A DNA stretch of 64,000 bases from Faecalibacterium sp. UBA1819 (GCA_002315015.1 DCEX01000035.1:1-64000), one strand, 5' to 3'; numbered from the stretch's first letter, positions 52,530-61,969 are shown. Numbers and translations: made by a program. Notes: generated from the letters alone by a model not told the origin.

Positions 52530-53365
52530 TGAAACGGAAAAAACAGCTTTCTTTGTTGGGAACCTGCGTGTTCACCATCCTTTCGCTGGTGTACATTCTG
52601 CCTATTTTTATTGTGCTGTTCAACTCCTTTAAGAAAAAAGCGTTTATCAATCTGGAACCCTTTAAGCTGCCCACCGAGAAAAATTTTGTCGGCTTTGAAA
52701 ACTACCAGGCCGCCATTGACCAGTACGGCTTATTGGATGCCGTGGGCTGGACCGTTTTTATCACCGTTGGTTCCGTGCTTGTGATTTTGGTTTGCACCTC
52801 GATGTGCGCATGGTATATCACCCGTGTGCAAGACCGTTTTACCAAAACCGTCTATTTGCTGTGCGTTTTTTCGATGGTAGTTCCCTTCCAGATGGTCATG
52901 TTCACGCTGGCGCTTGTGGCCGACCGCTTAAAGCTGAATACGCCTTGGGGCATTATCATTGTGTACCTTGGCTTTGGTGCAGGGTTGGCGGTGTTTATGT
53001 TCTGCGGCTTTGTCAAATCCATCCCGCTGGAAATTGAAGAGGCGGCGCTGATCGACGGCTGTTCCCCGCTGCGCACATTCTTTTCCGTAGTTCTTCCCAT
53101 TATGAAGCCCACTTATATTTCCGTCGGCATTTTGGAAACGATGTGGATTTGGAACGACTTCCTGCTTCCCTATCTCGTTTTGGATACAAATAAGTACAAA
53201 ACGATCTCAATTGTGATACAATATATGAAAGGCAGCTTTGGACGTGTGGATATGGGCGCTATTATGGCAGCGCTTATCATGGCCGTGATTCCCGTCATTG
53301 TATTTTATTTGAGCTGTCAGAAGTATATCATCAAGGGTGTTGCAGCCGGCGCGGTGAAAGGCTGA
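52529..53365 (+). CDS. Sugar ABC transporter permease (MalG-like)
   Basis: This 278-aa permease has six helices (LLGTCVFTILSLVYILPIFIV first), the EAA loop EIEEAALIDGCSPLRTFFSV and the family C-terminus YIIKGVAAGAVKG. Its ATG shares the A of the previous gene's TAA, so the two permeases are tightly coupled. Together they form the channel for the oligosaccharide delivered by the upstream lipoprotein. Confidence 0.92.
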   Translation: MKRKKQLSLLGTCVFTILSLVYILPIFIVLFNSFKKKAFINLEPFKLPTEKNFVGFENYQAAIDQYGLLDAVGWTVFITVGSVLVILVCTSMCAWYITRVQDRFTKTVYLLCVFSMVVPFQMVMFTLALVADRLKLNTPWGIIIVYLGFGAGLAVFMFCGFVKSIPLEIEEAALIDGCSPLRTFFSVVLPIMKPTYISVGILETMWIWNDFLLPYLVLDTNKYKTISIVIQYMKGSFGRVDMGAIMAALIMAVIPVIVFYLSCQKYIIKGVAAGAVKG

Positions 53366-53406
53366 GCCTCAGCAACCCCATCAACAAGAAAGGTGGCTGC
53401 CGTTTT

Positions 53407-54441
53407 ATGACCATCAAAGACATTGCCAAGCTGTCGGGATATGGTGTTGGAACGGTTTCGCGGGTGTTAAACAACCATCCCGATGTCAGTGAACAGGCTC
53501 GAAAACATATTTTGGCGGTCGTGGAGTCGCACGGGTTTGAGCCGAACGCCAACGCCCGACATTTAAAAATGCAGGCGCCGTCCTCGATTGCCGTTTTGGT
53601 AAAAGGCTCGCAAAACATGTTGTTTGCAGATATTTTGGAGCGCATTCAAGCCATTTTGCGTGATTACGAGGAGGATGTGTATGTCGCCTATTTAGACGAG
53701 GATGCCGACGAAGTGCAATATGCCGTACAGCTTCAGCGCATCCGCCGTCCGAAAGGGCTTATCTTCCTTGGCGGAGATTTAGAGCATTTTCGGCACAATT
53801 TTTACAAAATTACAATTCCATGTGTCTTGCTGACAAACCAAGCTGCTGACTTAAAGTTTTCTTTGCTTTCCAGCTTTGCCACCGACGACACCGGCGCGTG
53901 CGAGGCCGTCATTGATTTTCTGATGGAAAAAGGCCACAAAACGATTGGTGTTGTCGGAGGCAATCTATCTGCCGAGCAAATTTCCACGCTGCGCCTAAAC
54001 GGCATTAAACGCGCATTAGCACGCCGCGGCATTGCCTTTGACGGGCAAAAGCAGCACGAACCCTGCCGCTTTTCGATGGCCTGCGGCTATCAGGCAGCGA
54101 TGAAACTGCTGCGCCGGACACCGGACATCACGGCACTGTTTGCACTGGGCGATGTGATCGCGCTGGGCGCAATGCGGGCTTTATGGGATTTAGGGCTTCG
54201 CATTCCGCAGGATATTTCTGTGGTTGGCTACGACGACATTGCCTCGGCACAATTTTGTTATCCACGCTTGACTACCATTCGGCAGGACACCGCTGCCCTA
54301 GCGGAAAGAGGCGTGCAAACACTGCTGCGTCAGCTTTCCCAAATCGGCGCACCCGTTCACGAAATTATTCCTTTTCAGCTGTGCGAACGGGAAAGCGTGC
54401 AAAGCAAAACAAATAGCGAAAACACACATCAGAAAGGTTGA
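53407..54441 (+). CDS. LacI-family transcriptional regulator of the maltodextrin operon
   Basis: This 344-aa regulator has the LacI helix-turn-helix (TIKDIAKLSGYGVGTVSRVL, residues 2-21) and a sugar-binding domain ending SVVGYDDIASAQFCYPRLTT. AGAAAGGTGG precedes the ATG. It lies in the operon after the permeases and four bases before or overlapping the malQ upstream region, so it likely autoregulates through the double operator at 50147-50174. The expected inducer is maltose, a maltodextrin or a derivative. Confidence 0.92.
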   Translation: MTIKDIAKLSGYGVGTVSRVLNNHPDVSEQARKHILAVVESHGFEPNANARHLKMQAPSSIAVLVKGSQNMLFADILERIQAILRDYEEDVYVAYLDEDADEVQYAVQLQRIRRPKGLIFLGGDLEHFRHNFYKITIPCVLLTNQAADLKFSLLSSFATDDTGACEAVIDFLMEKGHKTIGVVGGNLSAEQISTLRLNGIKRALARRGIAFDGQKQHEPCRFSMACGYQAAMKLLRRTPDITALFALGDVIALGAMRALWDLGLRIPQDISVVGYDDIASAQFCYPRLTTIRQDTAALAERGVQTLLRQLSQIGAPVHEIIPFQLCERESVQSKTNSENTHQKG

Positions 54442-54446
54442 TTCTC

Positions 54447-55958
54447 ATGAGAAGCGCGGGTATTTTACTTCCCATTACAGCGCTGCCGTCTCCTTTTGGC
54501 ATTGGAACCATGGGGCGGGCTGCTCGTGAATTTGTTCATTTTTTAAAGCGGGCGGGCCAATCTTATTGGCAGATTCTGCCCTTAAACCCCACCAGTTACG
54601 GAGATTCCCCGTACCAGTCTTTTTCCTCCTTTGCCGGCAATCCTTATTTGATTGATTTGGATGCGCTGAAAGACGAAGGGCTGTTACAACCCGAAGAATA
54701 TGAAACACTTTCTTGGGGCAAGAACCCAAACGATGTAGACTATGGCCTTTTGTATAAAAACCGCTTTGGCGTTTTGCAAAAGGCGGTTGAACGCCTTGAA
54801 AACAGCCATGCGCAGGAGCTGCAAGCCTTTTGCGAAAAAAACGCGGCATGGCTGGACGACTACGCTTTATTCATGGCGCTCAAAGACGACTTTTCCGGCG
54901 CCCCATGGTCGCAGTGGCCTTCCGCGCTCAAAAAACGTGAGCCGAACGCCTTGGAAGAAGCCCGCACCCGTTTGAGCCGCGCGGTGCAATTTTGGAAAGG
55001 CGTGCAATACCTGTTTTTCCGTCAGTGGAAATCGCTGAAGGCATATGCCAATGAAAACGGCATTCAAATGATTGGCGATCTTCCCATTTATACAGCGGCG
55101 GACAGCGCCGATATTTGGGCCGCGCCGGAGGAGTTCCAGCTGGATGAAGACCTGAACCCGACCGAAGTAGCAGGATGTCCCCCCGACGGCTTTTCCGCCG
55201 ACGGCCAGCTTTGGGGCAATCCCCTTTTCCATTGGGAACGCATGAAACAGGATGGCTTTTCCTGGTGGATTCGGCGCATTGCCTATCAGTTTGAACTATA
55301 CGATGTGCTGCGCATTGACCATTTCCGTGGCTTCGACGCTTATTATGCCATTCCGGCCAGTGCAAAAAATGCTCAAAACGGACGTTGGCGGCCCGGCCCC
55401 GGCATTGACTTTTTCCGCACACTGGAAAAAGCACTCGGCAAACGCAATATTATTGCGGAAGATCTCGGCTTTTTAACCGATTCGGTTCACCAGCTGTTAA
55501 AGGACACCGGTTATCCCGGAATGAAGGTGCTGGAATTTGCGTTTGACAGCCGCGATGGCGGCGGAAGCAATTATCTTCCCCACCATTATCCCGAAAACTG
55601 CATTGCCTATATCGGTACGCACGACAATGAAACGGCTTTGGGCTGGTTAGAGTACGCCCCGCCCGAGGATGCAGCTCTTGCACGCGAATACTTGCACTTA
55701 GACCCCGTCGAGGGCGAACATTGGGGCATGATGCGGGCGCTTTGGGCCAGCCCGGCCGGATGCACCATCGTTCAAATGCAGGATTTGCTCGGCTTAGGCC
55801 ATGAGGCTCGTTTCAACACCCCTTCCACCGTGGGGCAGAACTGGCGCTGGCGCGCTTCAAAAGGCTTTGACAGCAACGCATTGGCCAATCGCGTGCATCG
55901 TCAGATGGAACTGTATGAACGTTTGCCCCTACAACCCAAAAAAGAAGAAACCGATTAA
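54447..55958 (+). CDS. malQ: 4-alpha-glucanotransferase (amylomaltase)
   Basis: This 503-aa GH77 enzyme transfers maltosyl or longer units between alpha-1,4-glucans. Visible motifs are GDSPYQSFSSFAGNPYLID at the N-terminus, IGDLPIYTAADSADIW, the nucleophile region RIDHFRGFDAYY, acid/base IIAEDLGFLT and the transition-state Asp in YIGTHDNETALGW. It should act in the cytoplasm on imported maltodextrins. I start at the ATG at 54447, behind AGAAAGG; a TTG at 54438 overlaps the upstream stop. It is the last gene of the operon and its enzyme function supports the maltodextrin assignment for the importer. Confidence 0.95.
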   Translation: MRSAGILLPITALPSPFGIGTMGRAAREFVHFLKRAGQSYWQILPLNPTSYGDSPYQSFSSFAGNPYLIDLDALKDEGLLQPEEYETLSWGKNPNDVDYGLLYKNRFGVLQKAVERLENSHAQELQAFCEKNAAWLDDYALFMALKDDFSGAPWSQWPSALKKREPNALEEARTRLSRAVQFWKGVQYLFFRQWKSLKAYANENGIQMIGDLPIYTAADSADIWAAPEEFQLDEDLNPTEVAGCPPDGFSADGQLWGNPLFHWERMKQDGFSWWIRRIAYQFELYDVLRIDHFRGFDAYYAIPASAKNAQNGRWRPGPGIDFFRTLEKALGKRNIIAEDLGFLTDSVHQLLKDTGYPGMKVLEFAFDSRDGGGSNYLPHHYPENCIAYIGTHDNETALGWLEYAPPEDAALAREYLHLDPVEGEHWGMMRALWASPAGCTIVQMQDLLGLGHEARFNTPSTVGQNWRWRASKGFDSNALANRVHRQMELYERLPLQPKKEETD

Positions 55959-55980
55959 CTCCCCTGCTTTCTCTCCCCAA

Positions 55981-56036
55981 AACAAACAGGACGCCAAAAG
56001 GAATTGCATCCTTCTCGGCGTCCTGTTTGTTTTTTC
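55981..56036. terminator. Bidirectional terminator between malQ and fucosidase genes
   Basis: A 15-bp stem (55981-55995 with 56017-56031) holds an inner AAAGGA/TCCTT pairing and is followed by T residues on the plus strand. On the minus strand it also ends in a T-containing stretch. It separates the convergent malQ and GH29 genes. Confidence 0.88.
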
Positions 56037-56039
56037 GGG

Positions 56040-57392
56040 TTATTCCAGCACAAAGCACTCTGCGTAAAACGCGCCCGCCATTGCGATATCCGCCAGGAAC
56101 AGCGTTAAGCTATTTTCTCCATTGCGGAATTTGATGGTTTGGCCTGTTCGTTTGCACGTTGCCTTGCTGACTTTCTTATCCACATGCAACGTCAGCTTTT
56201 TGGGCAAAACAGGCGCATCCTCGTAAGCATAAAAAGCAAACACGGTATCCTGTTTTTGCGTGTAGAACAGCTTTTCCTCAAAATACGGGGCACACAAATG
56301 GGTTTCATAAATTCCATCGCCAAACAATTTCAGCCACGCGCCCATTTCACGCAGGGAACGAACGGCGGGTGCAGGCAGCAAGCCGTCGGGCTGCGGCGCA
56401 AGGTTTAAAGCCAAATTGCCGCCTTTGCTGACAACATCAAGCAGCAAATGCACCAATTCCCTGCCGGTTTTAAAGTCATCGGTATAATGGAAAGAAAATT
56501 TGTCGCCCACTGTGGTGCAGGTTTCCCAAGGCACATCCATGGCCTGTTCCGGGACAGTTTTTTCCGGCGTGATAAAGTTTTCGTATTCACCGCCGCAGGT
56601 ACGCTCACAAACAATCAAATGGGGCTGCGTGGTAGCGCGAATTTCTTCCACAATTTCGCCCAAACGAATGTCCTGCCCTTGGTTATCGGGGCGCACCCAG
56701 CCGCCGTCCAGCCAAAGCACGTCAATTTTTCCGTAATTGGTACACAGCTCGCGGATTTGCTCATGAACAAACGCAACGTATTTTTCCCAAAGCTCGGGAT
56801 GCTCTTTTACATCGTAATTGACATTGCGAGTGGGAGCTGTGCCAAACTCCGGGCACCAATAGTAGGGGCTGTGCCAATCGGGCTTGGAAAAATAAGTGGA
56901 AATGCCCAGCCCTTTTTTGCGGAACTCCCGGTACAATGCGCCTACAATATCGGCATCGGGATGCGTGTGAAACGGGCAGTCGGGCGATGTGATTTTATAA
57001 TCGGTTGTTTTGGTGTCAAACATGCAAAATCCATCGTGATGCTTGGTGGTAAACAACAGATAGCGAAAGCCGCATTCTTCGGCCAATTCCGCCCAAGCTT
57101 TGGCGCTGAACTTCACAGGGCGGAAGGTTCGGTTTGCCTCCCAGTATTCCTGCTTGCAGGTTTCGGCATCGGCCCAAGTAAAGTCCTCTTGGCTCCACTC
57201 GGCATCCCCATCACTCAGCGGCCAGCTTTCATACGTTCCCAGCTGACATCCCGGGGCCCAATGCATCATAAAGCCCAGCTTTTGCCCCATAAACCATTCC
57301 AAGTGCTTTTGCACTTCCGGGGACCGAGGCGGCATATAGTCTTCAGGGGCGGTGTAATCATGTACACCATTGGCAACCACTTGTTTTTTCAT
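56040..57392 (-). CDS. Alpha-L-fucosidase, GH29 (second copy, distantly related)
   Basis: This 450-aa GH29 enzyme has KLGFMMHWAPGCQLG, YLLFTTKHHDGFCMFDT and VLWLDGGWV with Asp229 as predicted nucleophile. It has no signal peptide, so it should act in the cytoplasm. It shares the GH29 core but little else with the fucosidase at 8447, and starts with a longer PPRSPEVQKHLEWFM region. AAAGGA lies ten bases before the ATG. The gene is upstream-flanked by a decayed sulfatase, binding protein and permease, so it seems to be the surviving enzyme of a fucose/sulfate-glycan locus. Confidence 0.92.
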   Translation of the reverse strand: MKKQVVANGVHDYTAPEDYMPPRSPEVQKHLEWFMGQKLGFMMHWAPGCQLGTYESWPLSDGDAEWSQEDFTWADAETCKQEYWEANRTFRPVKFSAKAWAELAEECGFRYLLFTTKHHDGFCMFDTKTTDYKITSPDCPFHTHPDADIVGALYREFRKKGLGISTYFSKPDWHSPYYWCPEFGTAPTRNVNYDVKEHPELWEKYVAFVHEQIRELCTNYGKIDVLWLDGGWVRPDNQGQDIRLGEIVEEIRATTQPHLIVCERTCGGEYENFITPEKTVPEQAMDVPWETCTTVGDKFSFHYTDDFKTGRELVHLLLDVVSKGGNLALNLAPQPDGLLPAPAVRSLREMGAWLKLFGDGIYETHLCAPYFEEKLFYTQKQDTVFAFYAYEDAPVLPKKLTLHVDKKVSKATCKRTGQTIKFRNGENSLTLFLADIAMAGAFYAECFVLE

Positions 57393-57416
57393 AAAGCGGA
57401 AATCCTTTCTTTTTTA

Positions 57417-58030
57417 CTATTTTTGATATTTGGGGCTGTCGGCATACGTCTTTGCACCGGCGGCATAAATTCCCGGGCGGCACATCTGACCAAAGCCTGT
57501 CACGGCCTCTCTTGTTCCGTCTACGGCGGGGTCGGCGTATTCATAGTACCACTGTCCCAGCCGGGCAAACAGCTCGGTGCGAATTGCTTCATATTCCGGG
57601 TTGTCAACCAAATTGTGCTTTTCTTCGGGGTCATGCTGTCACCGAGGTGCCACTTGCCGGAAAGGGCGCAGGTATAGCCGTTTTCGGCAATCAAGTCGGG
57701 GTAAGTGATACGCCCTTCTAAATATTGAATCGGGCTGCTTTCACTGGCAAAATAGGGGTGGTCTGCGTGTTCGCCCAACGCTTTTTTATCCAGGCTGCCG
57801 CTGCGAATCCAGTCATGTACGCCGTGCTGAGAGGGAATGCATCCCGTCAAAATAGAAGCACGCGCCGGACTGCACACCGGAGAAGCACAAAAAAAGTTTT
57901 CAAAGCGCGTTCCCTCGTCTGCCAAGCGGTCGAGGTTGGGGGTGTGGATGTCGGTATTTCCGGCACACCGCATGGCCCACGCCCCTTGGTCATCCGTTAG
58001 AATAAAAAGCAGGTTTGGTCTTTTTTTCAT
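57417..58030 (-). pseudogene. Sulfatase remnant with large internal deletion and frameshift
   Basis: The N-terminal part (about 131 residues from 58030) is a formylglycine sulfatase start: RPNLLFILTDDQGAWAM, then CSPARASILTG with the Cys-x-Pro-x-Arg motif, ending at SGKWHLGDS. In another frame, from about 57633, the C-terminal part continues as DPEEKHNLVDNPEYEAI to the natural end at 57417. Intact sulfatases are about 460-500 aa, so roughly 270-300 residues are missing. The junction lies near 57630-57640. AAAAAGGAG precedes the original ATG. The gene cannot make an active enzyme. Confidence 0.85.
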
Positions 58031-58133
58031 AAAAGCTCCTTTTTGAAAAATAGAACCGGCGGTGCCCGAAGGCGGCCGCCGGTTTTCATAATTAGGCTGG
58101 TTTTCTTCCACCGGCACGTTGTTTTTCTGCTGG

Positions 58134-58338
58134 TTAGGATGCAGACTGGAAGGTGCTCAGCTGATTGCTGACTTCTTCCAGCAGCTGAGCCGAACCGTTC
58201 TGCTCAAGCGCCTGCAAGAATTTCGGAATGTACTCCTCGGGGTCTACGGAGCCTGTTTCCAGAGAAGGACCGTACTCAGAAATGGTGTTGGTCAATGCCG
58301 CCACCTGAGTTTCTACGGGCACGCCGTCATTGGAAGAA
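58134..58338 (-). pseudogene. C-terminal fragment of an LplA-type sugar-binding protein
   Basis: About 65 residues (DGVPVETQVAALTNTISEYG...DPEEYIPKFLQALEQNG) match the C-terminal end of a large CUT1 binding protein. The N-terminal 85 percent, including signal peptide, is missing. It abuts the permease fragment with a change of frame near 58330 and has no start codon or ribosome site of its own. Confidence 0.8.
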
Positions 58339-58496
58339 CGGATAGGCCAGCAGAACCGGCAGAACAACAAGCACCGTTAAGGCCATGCGTCCGCTGTCTG
58401 TGGGGGCGCTTGCAGCCATTTCGGCATATTCCAAAGCGTTTGCCGAGGACTGCTTCATAAACTCAAGGCTGTTTTGCATACTCCATAAGAGCGTTT
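58327..58496 (-). pseudogene. C-terminal fragment of an LplC-type sugar permease
   Basis: The minus strand encodes LLWSMQNSLEFMKQSS and AEMAASAPTDSGRMALTV, then VVLPVLLAYPFFQ and a stop. This is the last part of an LplC-type permease, lacking both the N-terminal four-fifths and the final FVKG...GAVKG segment. It ends where the binding-protein fragment begins and starts where the histidine-kinase fragment begins. Confidence 0.75.
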
Positions 58497-59466
58497 GAAC
58501 GGGGGACTTTTTCTGGTGTTTTTAACGCCTTACACAGATATTACCCAGCAGGTATGGGTAATGATGTCGCCGTATTTTATTTGCTCGGTGCTATTTCTGA
58601 TTGCGGGCGTTCTGTTTTCTCTTTTGCTTTCTTCGGGGCTTTCCCGCCCGGTTGTGTCTTTCACCAAAAAAATTGAGGCCATTCAAGACACACGAAACGT
58701 GCAGTGGAATGCTCCCGACAACAAACAGCCGCGTGAAATTCAGCAAATGCACCGCAGTTTCGGCCAATTGATTCAGCGCATCAACCATTTGATTGAGGAA
58801 GTAACCAAAAAAGAGAATCAGCGGCTTGAAAGTGAGCTGCGGGCGCTGCAAGCACAAATCAACCCCCACTTTATGTTAAACGCCATGAACGCCGTCAACT
58901 ACATGGCACTAGCGCGGGAGGCCGACGACATTGCGGCAACGGTAAACTCGATTGCCAGCTTGATGCGGTACAGCATTACCGAACCCGACCGAATGGTAAC
59001 GGTGGCAACAGAGCTGGAAAATGTAGAGGAATACATCTCCATCTATGTGCTGCGCTTTCGGCAGGATATTCGTTTGGAAATGCTGCCGGGGCTTTCCCCC
59101 GCACAAGTCATTATTCCAAAATTTACGCTGCAGCCGCTGATTGAAAACTCTATTCGGCACGGAATCACCCGCCAAGACCCGGGCATTACCATTCAGGTAC
59201 GCGCCTATGAAAAAGACGACGCCTTGCTGGTTGACGTGACGGACACCGGCATGGGAGCCGACGCCCAAAAACTGAACGACTATTTAGATTATAAAGCTGT
59301 CGATTTAAAAGTGACGCACGGCTTTGGCATTCGCAACGTGAACGAACGGGTTCGGCTGCGTTTTGGAGAAGCCAGCGGACTGCGCTATGATAACTATGAG
59401 GGAAACCGTCTTTTGGCACGGCTCACCTTCGTTTACGAAAAAGAAAACATTCCGCCTTGGATCTAA
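58495..59466 (+). pseudogene. 5'-truncated YesM-type sensor histidine kinase
   Basis: This 323-codon fragment keeps the last membrane helix (YFICSVLFLIAGVLFSLLLSSG), the HAMP region and the catalytic part: QINPHFMLNAMNAVNYM with the phospho-accepting His, LIENSIRHG and DTGMGADAQ. The N-terminal membrane helix and the extracellular sensor domain (roughly 270 residues) of YesM-family kinases are missing. The apparent TTG at 58495 has no Shine-Dalgarno. No YesN-type response regulator is adjacent. It may be dead, or an orphan catalytic protein if another start is used. Confidence 0.8.
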
Positions 59467-59489
59467 GGGTGTAAGGCGGAATGTTTTTG
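59444..59489 (+). terminator. Terminator at the end of the histidine-kinase remnant
   Basis: AAAACATTCCGCCTT (59444-59458) pairs with AAGGCGGAATGTTTT (59473-59487) and runs into T residues. The stem overlaps the last codons of the kinase remnant. Confidence 0.88.
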
Positions 59490-59541
59490 TTTTCGTGTTG
59501 TATTTTTGACAGCTTCAGAAAAGTCTATCGCAAAATTGCTT

Positions 59542-60249
59542 TTACTCGTTGGCGGCTATTGAGCCGGCAGACTTGCCTGCATTTTGCAGCATTCCCATCA
59601 TAATGCGATAGCGCACGTCGGCCAGCTGCTCGCTGGTACTTTTTTGCAAAGCATCCAAATCTTGCCGCACCAAAGCACGCAAAATATCCTCGTGCTGCGC
59701 GGCTACGGCTTCCAGATCGGGATGGCGAGTGGCAATTTGAGAGTTGAGCAGCGTCCACAAGGCGGTGAGCAGCTGCTCGGTCAGCGTATTGCCCACATTT
59801 TTAAAAATGGTCATATGAAAAGCGCGGTCTTCTTCGGCAAACACATCCCCCATTTTTGCCTTTGCCTTCATGCTTTCCACAAGCATCCCCATATATTGCA
59901 GCTGGTCGGTGTCCATGCGCTGGGCCACGCGCGGCAGCACAGACATCTCCACAATCGTTCGCAGCTCTAAAATATCAAACAGAAGCTCGGGGTTCAGCTC
60001 CAGCGCAATCCCCCAAGTGTTGATTACCTGCTGGGTTAAGTCCGGCATTTTCGCAATGCGTCCACGCCCTTGGGTCGACTCAATTACCCCTTGTGCTTCA
60101 TACATGGCAAACACATCGCGCAAGGCGGTGCGGCTTACGCCGTAACGCTCCATCAGTTCCTTTTCCGTGGGAAGCTTTTGCCCCGATTTTAAATGTTGTA
60201 CAATTAAATGCTGGATCTCTTTATTCAGTTTTTTCTCTACAGATGCCAT
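59542..60249 (-). CDS. GntR-family (FadR/FCD-type) transcriptional regulator
   Basis: This 235-aa regulator has an N-terminal GntR winged helix (KLPTEKELMERYGVSRTALRDV) and a C-terminal FCD all-helical effector domain (LFDILELRTIVEMSVLPRVA; EEDRAFHMTIFKNVGNT). The FCD subfamily usually senses organic or sugar acids. The start at 60249 follows GGGAGAG; an extension to 60291 is less likely. The neighbouring minus-strand cupin/transketolase/ABC operon lies upstream, separated by about 345 bp with a terminator between, so it probably regulates it. Confidence 0.9.
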   Translation of the reverse strand: MASVEKKLNKEIQHLIVQHLKSGQKLPTEKELMERYGVSRTALRDVFAMYEAQGVIESTQGRGRIAKMPDLTQQVINTWGIALELNPELLFDILELRTIVEMSVLPRVAQRMDTDQLQYMGMLVESMKAKAKMGDVFAEEDRAFHMTIFKNVGNTLTEQLLTALWTLLNSQIATRHPDLEAVAAQHEDILRALVRQDLDALQKSTSEQLADVRYRIMMGMLQNAGKSAGSIAANE

Positions 60250-60523
60250 AGGCCATCTCTCCCAACACAACGCTTTGACAAATTCGTCCACGTTTCTTGC
60301 ACTTTATATTATAGCTTATTTTTACAAAATTTACCACATAAAATAAAAAATTAACATAAAAGTGTCCATTTTTTATACAATGTACAGTCAAAATGCCGAA
60401 TAACTGTTTGAAAAGCCAAAATTTTCAGCTTTTTCACCATATCTTTTATCCTATCTTTTAAGAATATGTTACGGCAGTTTTGTCGCTATGCTTTCATGAT
60501 TCCCGCTCTAATTGGTAAAAACC
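60250..60523. promoter_or_regulatory. AT-rich regulatory gap upstream of the GntR-type gene
   Basis: This gap has no gene. Around 60375-60395 the segment TATACAATGTACAGTCAAAA contains TTGACT on the minus strand and TGTACA palindromes, possible GntR-type regulator sites or a promoter. I cannot fit a clean -10 at normal spacing, so this remains a candidate region. Confidence 0.35.
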
Positions 60524-60569
60524 GCTGAAAGCGAAAAGGAGGGCCTCTCCCTTTCGCTTTCAGCTTTTT
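60524..60569 (-). terminator. Terminator of the transketolase operon (may act both ways)
   Basis: GCTGAAAGCGAAA (60524-60536) pairs with TTTCGCTTTCAGC (60552-60564), with an inner GGAG/CTCC extension. T residues follow on both strands. It lies about 30 bp past the cupin stop codon. Confidence 0.87.
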
Positions 60570-60594
60570 CCTGTTTTGTTCCTATCAGGACCAC

Positions 60595-61017
60595 TCAGCC
60601 TTTGACAATCTCCGGCAAAGCCGCTTTTTGCTCGGCAGTCAGCTGATAAACTTCGCTGTTTGTCATATCGGTAGGATTATTTTCAATCAGCACAAGCTTT
60701 GTGCCGGGCCATGTTACCGTGTTGTGCCACAAACTTTTCGGGATTTTGTAAACGCGCATCGGCTCCATTTTTACAGAGGTAATGTTCACCGCAGCGCCGT
60801 TATCGTCATCCGCTTGAAGCAGAACACACTCGCCATCGAGCAGCACAAACAGCTCATCGGTTGCGTTGTGGCGCTCCAAGCATACGGTGCCTTCCAAGCC
60901 GTTGGCCGGCTTAAAGTTTTTAATGCCAACCTTCCATACAGGGTTTTCATATACCCATTTCAATGCGGTTTTATCGTCCCCAGCCAAGTCGTGCGACATC
61001 CATTCAATTTTGCTCAT
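60595..61017 (-). CDS. Small cupin-domain protein
   Basis: This 140-aa protein is a single cupin barrel: motif 1 reads HNATDELFVLLDGE and motif 2 YKIPKSLWHNTVTWPG. The metal-binding His/Glu residues are only partly conserved, so metal use is uncertain. It is the last gene of the transketolase/ABC operon, so a sugar isomerase, mutarotase or binding role is plausible. I start at the ATG at 61017, behind AAAGGAAG. I cannot name a specific family. Confidence 0.75.
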   Translation of the reverse strand: MSKIEWMSHDLAGDDKTALKWVYENPVWKVGIKNFKPANGLEGTVCLERHNATDELFVLLDGECVLLQADDDNGAAVNITSVKMEPMRVYKIPKSLWHNTVTWPGTKLVLIENNPTDMTNSEVYQLTAEQKAALPEIVKG

Positions 61018-61033
61018 TGTGATACGCTTCCTT

Positions 61034-61969
61034 TCATCCAATCAGTTCGGTTGCTTTCTTTACAATATTCTCTGCGGTTAAGCCATATTCTTTAAACAGC
61101 TCTTCCGGCTTGCCGGACTGACCAAACACATCCTGCACACCAACTGCCGCCACCTTAATATCGGTTCCGGCCAGCGCTTCACAAGTGGCAGAATACAAAC
61201 CGCCAATCACGGAATGCTCCTCGGCTGTTACAACCGCTTTGCACTTTTTAGCCATCTCCACTACGGTTTCACGGTCGTAAGGCTTAATGGTATGCATATT
61301 GACCACTGCCGCTTTGACGCCTTTTTCCGCCAGCATTTTTGCAGCCTCGATGGTTTTGCTTACCATCAATCCGGTGCAGACCAGCACCACGTCGCAGTCG
61401 CTTGTGCCGCTCATCACATTGGCTTTGCCGACGACAAAGGGGTCATCCTCATTGGTAATGCATTCGCAAACGGGGCGCGCCACACGGATATAAACCGGGC
61501 CGTCGATTTCCGCCGCTGCAAATACGGCTTTTTTCATTTCAATGGGGTCGCAGGGAACGAGCACCGTCATCCCCGGAATGACACGCATCAAAGCAATGTC
61601 CTCAATGGCCTGATGGCTGCCGCCGTCCTCACCGACACACAAGCTGGAGTGGGACAAGCCAAACTTGACATTCAAACCATCATAAGCAACCGAGTTGCGG
61701 ATTTGCTCGTAAGCGCGTCCTGCGCCGAACAGCGCAAATGTGCTGACAAAAGGTATATAACCCTCCACAGCGTAGCCTGCCGCTGCGCACACCATGTTGG
61801 CCTCGGCAATACCGAAGTTGAAATGGCGGTCGGGATATGCTTCTTTAAAAATGCTTGTCATGGTGGCATGTGCCAAGTCAGCATCCATTGCCACAATTTT
61901 ATCATTTTTTGCGCCAAGCTCTTTCAGAGCCTCGCCGTATGCTACACGCAAAGATTTTGCTTCACTCAT
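61034..61969 (-). CDS. Transketolase C-terminal subunit (split transketolase)
   Basis: This 311-aa subunit has the transketolase pyrimidine-binding and C-terminal domains: FNFGIAEANMVCAAAGYA, LFGAGRAYEQIRNSVAYDGLNV, GEDGGSHQAIEDIALMRVIPG. It pairs with the N-terminal subunit encoded one base upstream. Split transketolases serve the pentose phosphate pathway and also specialised sugar pathways. Here the operon context (ABC importer, cupin, GntR-type regulator) suggests catabolism of a particular sugar or sugar derivative. Confidence 0.9.
   Translation of the reverse strand: MSEAKSLRVAYGEALKELGAKNDKIVAMDADLAHATMTSIFKEAYPDRHFNFGIAEANMVCAAAGYAVEGYIPFVSTFALFGAGRAYEQIRNSVAYDGLNVKFGLSHSSLCVGEDGGSHQAIEDIALMRVIPGMTVLVPCDPIEMKKAVFAAAEIDGPVYIRVARPVCECITNEDDPFVVGKANVMSGTSDCDVVLVCTGLMVSKTIEAAKMLAEKGVKAAVVNMHTIKPYDRETVVEMAKKCKAVVTAEEHSVIGGLYSATCEALAGTDIKVAAVGVQDVFGQSGKPEELFKEYGLTAENIVKKATELIG

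Noticed and set aside
8447-57392. The two GH29 genes as a recent duplication
   Set aside because: Only the catalytic core motifs match. N-termini, lengths and inter-motif sequences differ strongly.
57521-58030. Short sulfatase as a functional small enzyme
   Set aside because: The frame loses homology after GKWHLGDS, the natural C-terminus continues in another frame, and some 270-300 residues of the catalytic fold are missing.
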